This document shows positions 37,873 to 46,480 of a stretch of 64,000 bases of DNA, one piece after another. How positions within the stretch are numbered: position 1 is the stretch's first letter; each line of letters opens with the position of its first letter. The position numbers and the translations under genes are program-made. Source of the DNA: Anaerostipes hominis (ex Lee et al. 2021) (GTDB taxonomy: Bacteria; Bacillota; Clostridia; Lachnospirales; Lachnospiraceae); assembly GCF_002270485.1 (NCBI RefSeq), contig NZ_NQOG01000001.1, positions 186,001 to 250,000 on the forward strand. Reading direction: 5' to 3'. Under the pieces are notes generated by a model. That model saw only the letters and a list, made by a program, of their open reading frames with translations. It was not told the origin of the DNA and ran no database searches.

Positions 37873-39828
37873 TTAGATTCTTTCTGAAATTTCTCCTTTT
37901 CGGTATGCTGTCACGAGACAGCCCAGATCCTTAATGCTTTCCTTTATTCGTTTTCCGTTGTCCGTATCCCCGACCCGTTTCCTGCGGATCACCTTTTTAG
38001 ACAGGACCGTATCTGAATGTATATCTGTTTCTTCACGGATAACAAAATCTCTGGATTTAAACGGCTCATGGGCAACCAGTTTAATTCCGTAAGAATTGGA
38101 AACGAGAGTATAACCTGCGATCCCTGTTTTTTTCTGGTATGCCTTTGAAAAGCCTCCGTCAATGATGAACAGCTTTCCTTTGCATTTGATTGGGCTTTCT
38201 CCGTCCTTGACAGCGACAGGCATATGGCCGTTGACGACATGACCTTTCATGCCGTCGGCATCAAACTCCTCCAGTATCTGGTAAAGGACTGCCTCTTCCT
38301 CGATCAGCTGATAATAATAATCCTTCGTCTCCTTTTTCAAGTCAGGGTCCTCCACAAAATAGCGCTCGAAGGTAGCCATCTTATCTTTTCCATACACCGG
38401 AGAATTTTCATTGGACCATATGTACCACATGATATCCTGTCCGTACTTTTTCTTCGGTGAATTTTCCTGCTCAAAATATCCCTGGCGGGCGTGGTGTTCC
38501 AGCACATCGCAGAGGGCCTTCCCCGCGTATTTCTTTCCGTTGATCTTCACCTGACGGAAACTTCCGTCTGCATTCAGCGGAACGCAGCCGTGATAGAGCA
38601 CCATGTCGTTATATGTAAGATACATACTGCCTTTTGAAAAAAGAAACCGCACATGTTCCTGCAAATGAGCACAGTATTTGAACGAAGTAATCAAATGTTC
38701 CATCACATACTCTTCTTCTTTGGTCAGCCGGTACGGATCCTTTGGATCGATAGTCGGAAAATGAGTATCCTTTAACGGGTATTCTTTTCCCCGCATACAG
38801 ATGGTGCCTTTTTCATAGTTGATCTTATCCAGAAGCAGGCGCTCCTCCATGCCGAAATCCGGTCTTCTCCTGATCAGACGGCCCTCCAGTTTAAATTGAA
38901 TGACGGCAATGGCCTTGTGCATCTTTTTATTTAGATCCAGCTCCCTGACATCCTCTTCCTGGACATCCCCCGAGATCGTAAACAGTTCGCAGGGATCATC
39001 CTTATAACAGTCCAGCGCAAACCTCGCCAGAGGGATGAGATTGATTCCGTATCCGTTTTCCAGGGTATCCAGATTATTATATCTGGCGCTGATCCTCACC
39101 ACATTGGCAATACACGCCCCGTGTCCGGATGCCGCTCCCATCCAGAGAATGTCATGATTTCCCCACTGGATATCCAGAGAATGATAATCCATCAGACAGT
39201 CCATGATCCGGTGTGCTCCCGGTCCGCGGTCATAGATATCCCCGATCACATGGAGATGGTCGATGGTCAGCCTCTGGATCAGATGGCCCAGGGCTGCGAT
39301 CAGCTCCCTGACCTGCCCGGTCTTTAAAACCGTCTCGATGATCTGGTCAAAATACTCGTCCTTGTCCAGCATTCCGTGTTCTGTGATCAATTCCTCCATG
39401 ATGTACGCAAACACCGGAGGCATAGCTTTTCTCACTTTCGATCTCGTATACTTGCTTGCGGCCAGCTTCGCCATGAGGATCAGCCGGATCAGCGTGGTCC
39501 GGTACCAGGAATCCAGCTCTTCTTCGGACAATTCCTCTTCCATCAGGTCCATCTTCTGCTCGGGATAATAGATGACAGACGCCAGATTCTTTTTCTCTTT
39601 GATGCTTAAAATATTGCCGAACTGGTCGTCAATCTTCCCCCTGATCGCCCCGGAACCGTTTCTCAATATGTGGCTGAATTTCTCGTACTCCCCATGCAGA
39701 TCGGAAACGAAGTGCTCTGTTCCTTTGGGAAGATTTAAAATAGCCTGCAAATTAATAATTTCCGCAGAGGCCGCAGAAATGTTTGGGTACTGCTTGGACA
39801 ATTCTTTCAAATACTTAAAATCATTCAT
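37873..39828 (-). CDS. fbp: Fructose-1,6-bisphosphatase class III
   Basis: This enzyme removes the 1-phosphate of fructose 1,6-bisphosphate in gluconeogenesis. The 651-residue protein belongs to the class III family of Firmicutes, a calcineurin-like phosphoesterase: FVSDLHGEYEKFSHIL, LHVIGDIYDRGPGAHRIMDC, IQWGNHDILWMGAASGHGAC and HVVNGHMPVAVKDGESP supply the two-metal site. The ATG at 39828 has AGGAGG seven bases before it; a TTG at 39834 is too close to that site. Length is typical. Confidence 0.95.
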   Translation of the reverse strand: MNDFKYLKELSKQYPNISAASAEIINLQAILNLPKGTEHFVSDLHGEYEKFSHILRNGSGAIRGKIDDQFGNILSIKEKKNLASVIYYPEQKMDLMEEELSEEELDSWYRTTLIRLILMAKLAASKYTRSKVRKAMPPVFAYIMEELITEHGMLDKDEYFDQIIETVLKTGQVRELIAALGHLIQRLTIDHLHVIGDIYDRGPGAHRIMDCLMDYHSLDIQWGNHDILWMGAASGHGACIANVVRISARYNNLDTLENGYGINLIPLARFALDCYKDDPCELFTISGDVQEEDVRELDLNKKMHKAIAVIQFKLEGRLIRRRPDFGMEERLLLDKINYEKGTICMRGKEYPLKDTHFPTIDPKDPYRLTKEEEYVMEHLITSFKYCAHLQEHVRFLFSKGSMYLTYNDMVLYHGCVPLNADGSFRQVKINGKKYAGKALCDVLEHHARQGYFEQENSPKKKYGQDIMWYIWSNENSPVYGKDKMATFERYFVEDPDLKKETKDYYYQLIEEEAVLYQILEEFDADGMKGHVVNGHMPVAVKDGESPIKCKGKLFIIDGGFSKAYQKKTGIAGYTLVSNSYGIKLVAHEPFKSRDFVIREETDIHSDTVLSKKVIRRKRVGDTDNGKRIKESIKDLGCLVTAYRKGEISERI

Positions 39829-39880
39829 ACACAATCCTCCATAAAGCTATTATATCATCTCCTCAGCAAAAATATTAGGC

Positions 39881-39911
39881 AAAAAGCCAGATCATATGAT
39901 CCGGCTTTTTT
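39881..39911 (-). terminator. Terminator of the clpX-like gene
   Basis: A 13-bp stem with one wobble pair (39881-39893 and 39898-39910) around a four-base loop. It is flanked by A and T runs and so may work on both strands. It lies four bases after the ClpX-like stop codon. Confidence 0.8.
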
Positions 39912-39914
39912 CTG

Positions 39915-41324
39915 TTATTGTCCCCGCAGTTCGATCACCGGCGTACCGTGATTTAAAATATAATCCCTGTTGATGATCACTCTTCCGATCGTGTCATCCT
40001 TCGGAATCTCAAACATGATATCCAGCATAAATTTCTCTATGATCGCCCTTAATGCACGGGCACCTGTCTTCTTTTCCAGCGCTTTTTCCGCGATTGCTTC
40101 CAGCGCACTTTCGTCAAATATCAGCTCAACTTCATCCAGCTCCAGAAGCTTCTGGTACTGTTTTAAGATTGCATTTTTCGGCTCTTTCAGAATACGGACC
40201 AGCATATCCTTTGACAGCCCTTCCAGCGTAAATACCATCGGGAGTCTCCCTAAAAATTCCGGTATCATACCGTATTCCCGCAGATCATCCACAGTGACTC
40301 TGGACAGAATGTTCTCGTCTTTGTCAAATTTATCTTTTAGGTCTGCATGGAAGCCGATAGATGTCTGCTTCATGAGACGCTTTTTGATGATTTCATCAAG
40401 ATCAGGAAAGGCACCCCCGCAAATAAACAGGATGTTCTTTGTATTAATTGTCGTCATGGGCACCATGGCATTCTTGCTTGTTGCACCCACCGGCACTTCT
40501 ACCTCCGCACCCTCCAGAAGCTTTAACAGCCCCTGCTGTACGGATTCTCCGCTGACATCACGGCTGTTGGTATTCTGTTTCTTTGCGATTTTATCGATCT
40601 CATCAATAAAAATAATGCCGTGTTCTGCCTCGTCGACATCATTGTCTGCTGCCTGCAGAAGCTTGGAGAGCACACTCTCCACATCATCTCCGATATAGCC
40701 AGCCTCCGTCAGAGAAGTGGCATCCGTAATGGCAAGCGGCACCTGAAGAAGCCTCGCCAGAGTCTTTACCAGATACGTCTTTCCGGAACCGGTAGGCCCG
40801 ACCATGAGCATGTTGGATTTGTCGATCTCGATCTCTTCCATGGTGTTGGTCACCACCCGTTTATAGTGATTGTAGACCGCCACAGACATGACCTTTTTTG
40901 CATAATCCTGTCCTATGACATATTCATCCAGCATAGCCTTGATCTTGTGCGGTGCCGGAATATCTCTTAAATTTAATTCTTTTTTTTCTTTCTTTTTCTT
41001 CTTTTTATCTTTTTTCTTCACTGCCTGCGCAGGCGGTTCCTGCATATTTTCCATCAGACGGGATAAGTCCATATTGTTCAGGTCCATGTTTGTGGCATCG
41101 ATAAAGCTGAACTGTCCGTTTCCCATACTGTCCATAGTTCTCTGCATACAGTCTACGCAGATATGTATATCCTTGGGAAGCGTGATCATCTTTCCGGTAA
41201 TCGATTCCGGCCTGCGGCACAGATAGCAGTAGCGCTCCACATCATGGGTTTCGTCTTTCTCCTCAGTAGTTTTTGCAGGCACTTCTTTTTCTTCTAATTC
41301 TGTTTCATTTATTTCTTCAGACAT
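39915..41324 (-). CDS. ClpX-type AAA+ unfoldase, paralogue with Lys-rich linker
   Basis: ClpX unfolds proteins and feeds them to ClpP. The 469-residue product has the C4 zinc domain (Cys33, 36, 56, 59), then an unusual linker of about 55 residues ending in a lysine run (KKKDKKKKKKEKKE). The AAA+ module follows: Walker A GPTGSGKT at 175-182, IIFIDEIDKIAKK, the ESVQQGLLKLLEG helix and GARALRAIIE. An IGF tripeptide (TSIGFHADLKDK) is present where ClpX contacts ClpP. There is no clpP, tig or lon next to it, and the linker differs from standard ClpX, so it is probably a second clpX. The ATG at 41324 has a GAGGT site. Confidence 0.85.
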   Translation of the reverse strand: MSEEINETELEEKEVPAKTTEEKDETHDVERYCYLCRRPESITGKMITLPKDIHICVDCMQRTMDSMGNGQFSFIDATNMDLNNMDLSRLMENMQEPPAQAVKKKDKKKKKKEKKELNLRDIPAPHKIKAMLDEYVIGQDYAKKVMSVAVYNHYKRVVTNTMEEIEIDKSNMLMVGPTGSGKTYLVKTLARLLQVPLAITDATSLTEAGYIGDDVESVLSKLLQAADNDVDEAEHGIIFIDEIDKIAKKQNTNSRDVSGESVQQGLLKLLEGAEVEVPVGATSKNAMVPMTTINTKNILFICGGAFPDLDEIIKKRLMKQTSIGFHADLKDKFDKDENILSRVTVDDLREYGMIPEFLGRLPMVFTLEGLSKDMLVRILKEPKNAILKQYQKLLELDEVELIFDESALEAIAEKALEKKTGARALRAIIEKFMLDIMFEIPKDDTIGRVIINRDYILNHGTPVIELRGQ

Positions 41325-41353
41325 TATTTGTACCTCATTTCTTGTAGAAAATG

Positions 41354-42745
41354 TCATGCCAGCCGGTAAACATCCCGGATGGCTTTAAGTCCTTTTATCA
41401 TATCTTCTTTCTGCATTTTCGTAAAGCCTAAAATATACTGCTCCTTTTCGGGACCTCCGTCTATATAATACATCGAAAGAGGATAAACCCTGACTCCCCT
41501 TTTCAGCAGTTCTTTTTCAAACCAATCTGTATCCTGAATATGAAAATCAACGCGCACATGAAGGCCTGCTCCGGCACCGTAAACTGTGATCCGGCTGTCA
41601 ATTTCCTTCAGCTTTTGAATCAGAAGATCGTGCTTTTCTTTATAAACATTTCTCATCCGGTTTAAGTGCCGTTCAAAATGACCTTCCGACAAAAAAGAGG
41701 TGAGTACACTCTGGTCGATCCTGGATACCGCACAGGAGAAAATACCCGCAGTCTTTCTGTATGCAGGCACAAGGCTTTTGGGCAGCACCATATAACCGAT
41801 TCGTATGGCAGGGGCGATCGCTTTAGAAAAAGTACCCATATATATTACCTTATCACTCTCGTCGATGCCCTGAAGGGCCGGGATCGGCTTTCCATAGTAC
41901 CGGAACTCACTGTCGTAGTCATCCTCGATAATATACCGTTCTTCCTTTTCTCTGGCCCATTTGATCAGCCGGCTCCTTCTGCCGATCGGAAGAACTACAC
42001 CGGTAGGATACTGACGGGCGGGCGTGACATAGGCGAGATCCGCACCGCTCTGCTCCAGCTGCGAAACCCTCATGCCTTCCTCGTCCATGTCTACGGGAAG
42101 TACCTGAAATCCGAGTTCGCGGACCGTCTGATAGGCGTTTAGGTATGCCGGGTTTTCCATGGCCATGGTCCTGCCCTTACCCAGAGTCAGGCTCAGGAGA
42201 AACAGCAGGTTTTCAATCCCCGCTCCTATGATAATCTGGCTGGTGCCCACGTGGACGCCTCTGGACTGCCTGAGGTAATACATAATAGCCCTCCTCAGGC
42301 CTAAATCCCCCTGATTTTCTCCTTTTTGGAACAGCTCACTGTTGTCGTTCATCATGACTTCTTTCAGAAGCCGTCTCCATACATTATAGGGGAACAGAGT
42401 CATGTCGACTCCTACGGGAGAAAAATCAAAAGGGATCGGATCTTCCTCCTGCACCGGATCTTCCTCCTCTGTCTCCACGGGAATATTTAAAGACGCCAGG
42501 TCTTCCACCTGGCAGATAAAATATCCGCGCTTGGGCTTTGCCTCAATATATCCTTCGGCTGTCAGCTGGCCGTAGGCCAGATCGATCGTATTCCGGCTCA
42601 GGTCCATATGCTTTGCCAGCCTCCTGGTGGACGGAAGCCTGGACCCGCAGGGCAGAGCCCCACTCCGTATTTCATCCCGGATATAAGTATAAATCTGCCT
42701 GTAAAGCGGTTCTTTTTTTGTGTGATCCAGTCCGATGGTAAGCAT
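41354..42745 (-). CDS. MocR-type GntR regulator with aminotransferase domain
   Basis: The 463-residue protein joins an N-terminal GntR winged helix (PLYRQIYTYIRDEIRSGALP, LPSTRRLAKHMDLSRNTIDL) to a fold-type I aminotransferase-like domain. The domain retains VTPARQYPTGVVLP, YIIEDDYDSEFRY and the PLP lysine in YMGTFSKAIAPAIRIGYMV. MocR proteins of the PdxR group sense PLP and often control vitamin B6 genes; no such gene lies next to it here. It is 29 bases upstream of the clpX-like gene and might be co-transcribed. The target is unknown. Confidence 0.88.
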   Translation of the reverse strand: MLTIGLDHTKKEPLYRQIYTYIRDEIRSGALPCGSRLPSTRRLAKHMDLSRNTIDLAYGQLTAEGYIEAKPKRGYFICQVEDLASLNIPVETEEEDPVQEEDPIPFDFSPVGVDMTLFPYNVWRRLLKEVMMNDNSELFQKGENQGDLGLRRAIMYYLRQSRGVHVGTSQIIIGAGIENLLFLLSLTLGKGRTMAMENPAYLNAYQTVRELGFQVLPVDMDEEGMRVSQLEQSGADLAYVTPARQYPTGVVLPIGRRSRLIKWAREKEERYIIEDDYDSEFRYYGKPIPALQGIDESDKVIYMGTFSKAIAPAIRIGYMVLPKSLVPAYRKTAGIFSCAVSRIDQSVLTSFLSEGHFERHLNRMRNVYKEKHDLLIQKLKEIDSRITVYGAGAGLHVRVDFHIQDTDWFEKELLKRGVRVYPLSMYYIDGGPEKEQYILGFTKMQKEDMIKGLKAIRDVYRLA

Positions 42746-42767
42746 CTGTCCCTCCCCAGCAGTTTTT

Positions 42768-43538
42768 CTAGTAATTCTTTACAGTGATTTTTTGAATGAC
42801 AATGTCTTTTTTAGGTTTGTTTTCGGCCTTTGCATCTGACACAGTCTGAGCCTGGGCAATCTTGTCCAGAACATCGTATCCGTCATACAGCTGTCCGAAT
42901 ACCGTGTAGTCTCCGGTCAGAGACGGGTATCCTCCCTGGTCTTTAAACAGATTCCTCTGCGATTTTGTAAGCTCTATCGGAGAAGAATCCAGCATTTCAT
43001 CAGTGATTTCCCTGTTCTGCACTACAAAAAACTGGCTTCCGTTGGTGTCGGGTCCTGCATTTGCCATACAGAGAGCGCCTCTTACCGGGATCAGTTTGTC
43101 GGAAGTCTCATTCTTGAACTCTTTTCCCCAGATGCTCTGCCCGCCTTTTCCTGTTCCCGTCGGATCGCCTCCCTGGATCATGAAATCTTTGATGACCCTG
43201 TGAAAAATAATTCCGTCATAATATCCGTTGGATGCCAGAGTCAAAAAGTTCTTGACTGCCAGCGGGGAGTCTTTGAGGAAAAACTTAAACTTCATTGTTC
43301 CGTAACCCTTGACTTTCACAATGGCAACCGTCTCCCCTTTGGACGGTTCCCCGATCTGCACAGTCTTTTTAGCTCCGTTGATCCTGATCTCTTTATATTT
43401 GCTGAGTACCTTTGCCTCTGTGGATGTCCGGGCGGTGGTTTTTGCTTTCTCTGTTTTCTCCTGTTTTTTTCCGGTCTGGCATGCACAAAGCGCTAATGTG
43501 CAGAGGATCAGCCCCCCTGCGATCAGTTTCTTTTTCAT
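42768..43538 (-). CDS. Lipoprotein peptidyl-prolyl isomerase (cyclophilin)
   Basis: Cyclophilins speed cis-trans isomerisation at proline, here probably for proteins outside the membrane. The 256-residue protein begins with a lipoprotein signal (MKKKLIAGGLILCTLALCAC, lipid-modified Cys at 20) and a Lys/Thr-rich spacer. The cyclophilin domain follows with KNFLTLASNGYYDGIIFHRV, FMIQGGDPTGTGKGG, GALCMANAGPDTNGSQFF and YTVFGQLYDGYDVL. It is complete. It lies between the Gfo/Idh/MocA gene and the MocR gene, each with short gaps. Confidence 0.93.
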   Translation of the reverse strand: MKKKLIAGGLILCTLALCACQTGKKQEKTEKAKTTARTSTEAKVLSKYKEIRINGAKKTVQIGEPSKGETVAIVKVKGYGTMKFKFFLKDSPLAVKNFLTLASNGYYDGIIFHRVIKDFMIQGGDPTGTGKGGQSIWGKEFKNETSDKLIPVRGALCMANAGPDTNGSQFFVVQNREITDEMLDSSPIELTKSQRNLFKDQGGYPSLTGDYTVFGQLYDGYDVLDKIAQAQTVSDAKAENKPKKDIVIQKITVKNY

Positions 43539-43552
43539 GAATCTGTTCTCCT

Positions 43553-44542
43553 TTACTGTTCTGTGATTTTATCTGCCGGAAATACGATTCCGGTCTGCCG
43601 TCTGGCTTCGTCTATGATCTTCATTTCCATGACAGAAGCTTCCAGATATGGATGGTCTGTCTGCCCTGTCTCTATCAGTTCCACAAAGGTCTGTGCTTCG
43701 TAATTCATCGGGTTGGAACGGCTGTCACATTCAATGATCTCTTCGCTGCCGTTGTTGTAAAGAATCTTGATCTCTCTTGGATTCGGGCACTCTGACACGA
43801 TCATGCAGCCCTTCTCTCCCTGGATCTGGGTCGGAAGCTTGGAATTGGTGATCTTTGAGTAAATGACTTCCGCCTGTTTATCCCCATAGGACGCGATGAG
43901 AGAGCCTGCCCCGTCCACACCGTTGTCCAGGAATATGGCATCTGCCAGTATTTTTTCCGGCATCCCGAATAAAGCTGCAAGAAAATGCACGCAGTACACG
44001 CCGATGTCCATAATGGCTCCGTTGGAAAGCTCGGGCTTAAAAGCATTTTCAATAATTCCGTTTTTAAACTTGTCATATCGTGAAGAATACTGGCAGTACT
44101 GGATCGTGGCACGGCGCACGGTGCCGAGCTTAGGAAGATGTTCTTTCATTGCTTTAAATCCGGGTGTATGTACGGACTTCATGGCTTCCATAAATACGAC
44201 CTGGTTTTCCTTTGCCGCCTGAATCATCAGTTCAAGCTCCGTTAAATTGGATGCCACAGGCTTTTCACATAACACGTGCTTTTTGTGGTTGAGCATCATC
44301 ATCGTGTGCTTAAAATGACAGTAGGTAGGGCTTGCCACATAGACCGCATCGATCTCAGGGTCCTTTGCCAGTTCTTCATAATTATCATATACCTTATCGA
44401 CCCCGTATTTGGCCGCAAATTCTTTCCCCTTTTCCATTGTCCTTGAATAGACCGCTGAAAGCTCGATCCCTTCGACCTCCCGGATGCCTTCCAAGAGCCA
44501 ATCCGTGATAAAATTCGTTCCTATACATGCCAACCGTACCAT
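43553..44542 (-). CDS. Gfo/Idh/MocA family oxidoreductase
   Basis: The 329-residue product has the N-terminal Rossmann fold for NAD(P) (VRLACIGTNFITDWLLEGIR, where the usual GxGxxG is degenerate), VDAVYVASPTYCHFKHTMMM and the catalytic-region motif HVLCEKPVASNLTELELMI with the conserved EKP. The second domain has NGAIMDIGVYCVHFLAALFG. The substrate is probably a sugar or inositol derivative, but cannot be told. It is adjacent to a cyclophilin gene, which gives no functional clue. Confidence 0.88.
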   Translation of the reverse strand: MVRLACIGTNFITDWLLEGIREVEGIELSAVYSRTMEKGKEFAAKYGVDKVYDNYEELAKDPEIDAVYVASPTYCHFKHTMMMLNHKKHVLCEKPVASNLTELELMIQAAKENQVVFMEAMKSVHTPGFKAMKEHLPKLGTVRRATIQYCQYSSRYDKFKNGIIENAFKPELSNGAIMDIGVYCVHFLAALFGMPEKILADAIFLDNGVDGAGSLIASYGDKQAEVIYSKITNSKLPTQIQGEKGCMIVSECPNPREIKILYNNGSEEIIECDSRSNPMNYEAQTFVELIETGQTDHPYLEASVMEMKIIDEARRQTGIVFPADKITEQ

Positions 44543-44644
44543 AATTTCCTCCTTATACCTAAATGCAATTTAGCCTCTGGCACATCGGGGCAAAAATGCA
44601 CCGACGGTACCGGAGGCTTTCAGGACCGGAAGATAAAATTCCTT

Positions 44645-46480
44645 CTAGTCCGCTGTTTCAAACTGACTGTTATAGAGGTTCGCATAGAAACCGCCTTTCG
44701 CAAGCAGTTCCTCGTGATTTCCCTGTTCTACGATATCCCCGTGGTTCATGACGAGAATCATATCAGCATCCTTGATCGTAGAAAGACGATGTGCGATGAC
44801 AAAACTGGTCCTTCCTTCCATCAGATTATCCATGGCTTTCTGTATCCGCTCCTCCGTCCTTGTATCAACGGAACTGGTAGCTTCATCTAAGATCAGGATC
44901 TTAGGGTCGGCCAGGATCGCTCTCGCAATGGTCAGAAGCTGTTTCTGTCCCTGGGAAATGTTATTGCTCTCCTCATTTATTATCATATCATAACCTTTCG
45001 GCTGTGTCTCGATAAAATGATGGGCAAATGCAGCTCTTGCCGCTCCCTGGATCTCTTCTTCGCTGGCGTCTAACTTTCCGTACCGGATATTATCACGGAC
45101 GGAAGCATTGTAAAGCCATGTATCCTGTAGAACCATTCCAAACATCTGCCGGATATCGCTTCTTTTAAAGTCTCTGACATCATAACCGTCGATCTTGATC
45201 GATCCGCCGCTGACATCATAAAATCTCATCAAAAGTTTGATCATCGTCGTTTTTCCTGCGCCTGTCGGCCCGACGATAGCGATCTTCTGTCCTTCTTTGA
45301 CTTCCACGGAGAAATCGTTAATGACCCTCTGTTTTTCATTGTACCCGAAGGATACATGTTCAAAGGTCACATTTCCGTCCAGCGAAGACACATCCACAGG
45401 ATTCTCCTTTACTTCTTCTTCCTCCTCTTCTTCGAGGAATTCAAAGACACGCTCTGCGGAGGCCGCGGTCGTCTGCATCATATTGCCGACCTGGGCCAGC
45501 TGGGTGATCGGCTGGGTAAAGTTTCTTACATACTGGATAAATGACTGGATCTGCCCTACCTCAATGGTATTCTTGATTGCCAGAAAGCCTCCCAGGATCG
45601 CAACGACCACATAGCCAAGGTTTCCCACAAACTGCATCAGTGGCATCATTGCCCCGGAGAAGAACTGAGATCTCCATGCTGAATTATATAATTTTTCATT
45701 TACTTTTTCAAACTCTTCCACAACACTCTTTTCTTTATTGAATACTTTTACGATGTTGTGGCCGCTGTAAATTTCCTCTACCTGGCCGTTGACTTCCCCA
45801 AGCAATGCCTGCTGCGCCTGGAAATAAGGCTGGGATTTTTTCATGATTGCCCCGATCATCAGGAAGGAAACCGGAAGGATCACGACCACAGCGACCGTCA
45901 TCGGAACACTGATCCTGATCATCATAACGAACACACCGATAATGGTAGCCACAGAAGTAATGATCTGTGTCATACTCTGATTCAGACTCTGTCCCAGAGT
46001 ATCCACATCGTTGGTGATCCTTGAGAGCACTTCACCAAACGTTCTGCTCTCAAAATATTCCATCGGCATCCTGTGGATCTTTTCAGAAATATCTTTTCTC
46101 ATCTGGTATGTGGTGTTGTTGGACACGTGGGTCATAATCAGTCCCTGGAGGAATGAAAATGCCGCAGATGTCAGGTACAGTCCGAGAAGCGTCAGCAATA
46201 TGCCCCGTATCTTGGAAAAATCAATACCGCCGGTTCCCTGGACTTTTTTTACCAGTCCGTTAAAAATTTCAGTTGTGGCATTTCCCAGTATGGTTGGGCC
46301 TACAATGTTGAATACCGTACTGGCAATGGCAAACAAAATAACAAAAGCGATGGCGCCGTAATATCGTCTCATGTATTTTAAAAGCTTTTTGATGGTTCCT
46401 TTGAAATCTTTTGCCTTTTCTCCGCCCTGCATCGGGCCGTGACCCATTCTCCTGACTGGTCTTCTGTTCTGATTACTCAT
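44645..46480 (-). CDS. ABC exporter, permease-ATPase half-transporter 2
   Basis: The 611-residue protein is a half-size type IV ABC exporter with six membrane helices (residues about 45-340) and an ATPase domain: Walker A IVGPTGAGKTTMIKLL, Q-loop VLQDTWLYNASV, signature NISQGQKQLLTIARA and Walker B KILILDEATSSVD. The ATG at 46480 overlaps the end of the upstream exporter gene by eight bases, as is usual for heterodimeric pairs. The signature has N-I-S-Q-G-Q in place of LSGGQ. A multidrug or peptide substrate is likely; the MarR gene upstream supports drug export. Confidence 0.9.
   Translation of the reverse strand: MSNQNRRPVRRMGHGPMQGGEKAKDFKGTIKKLLKYMRRYYGAIAFVILFAIASTVFNIVGPTILGNATTEIFNGLVKKVQGTGGIDFSKIRGILLTLLGLYLTSAAFSFLQGLIMTHVSNNTTYQMRKDISEKIHRMPMEYFESRTFGEVLSRITNDVDTLGQSLNQSMTQIITSVATIIGVFVMMIRISVPMTVAVVVILPVSFLMIGAIMKKSQPYFQAQQALLGEVNGQVEEIYSGHNIVKVFNKEKSVVEEFEKVNEKLYNSAWRSQFFSGAMMPLMQFVGNLGYVVVAILGGFLAIKNTIEVGQIQSFIQYVRNFTQPITQLAQVGNMMQTTAASAERVFEFLEEEEEEEVKENPVDVSSLDGNVTFEHVSFGYNEKQRVINDFSVEVKEGQKIAIVGPTGAGKTTMIKLLMRFYDVSGGSIKIDGYDVRDFKRSDIRQMFGMVLQDTWLYNASVRDNIRYGKLDASEEEIQGAARAAFAHHFIETQPKGYDMIINEESNNISQGQKQLLTIARAILADPKILILDEATSSVDTRTEERIQKAMDNLMEGRTSFVIAHRLSTIKDADMILVMNHGDIVEQGNHEELLAKGGFYANLYNSQFETAD

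Noticed and set aside
40620-40970. Open frames opposite the clpX-like gene
   Set aside because: Antisense shadows of a conserved coding region, with low-complexity serine-rich translations.
44546-44640. Terminator between the oxidoreductase and ABC exporter genes
   Set aside because: An imperfect AGCCTC/GAGGCT hairpin exists, but no T-run follows on the minus strand, so it was not listed.
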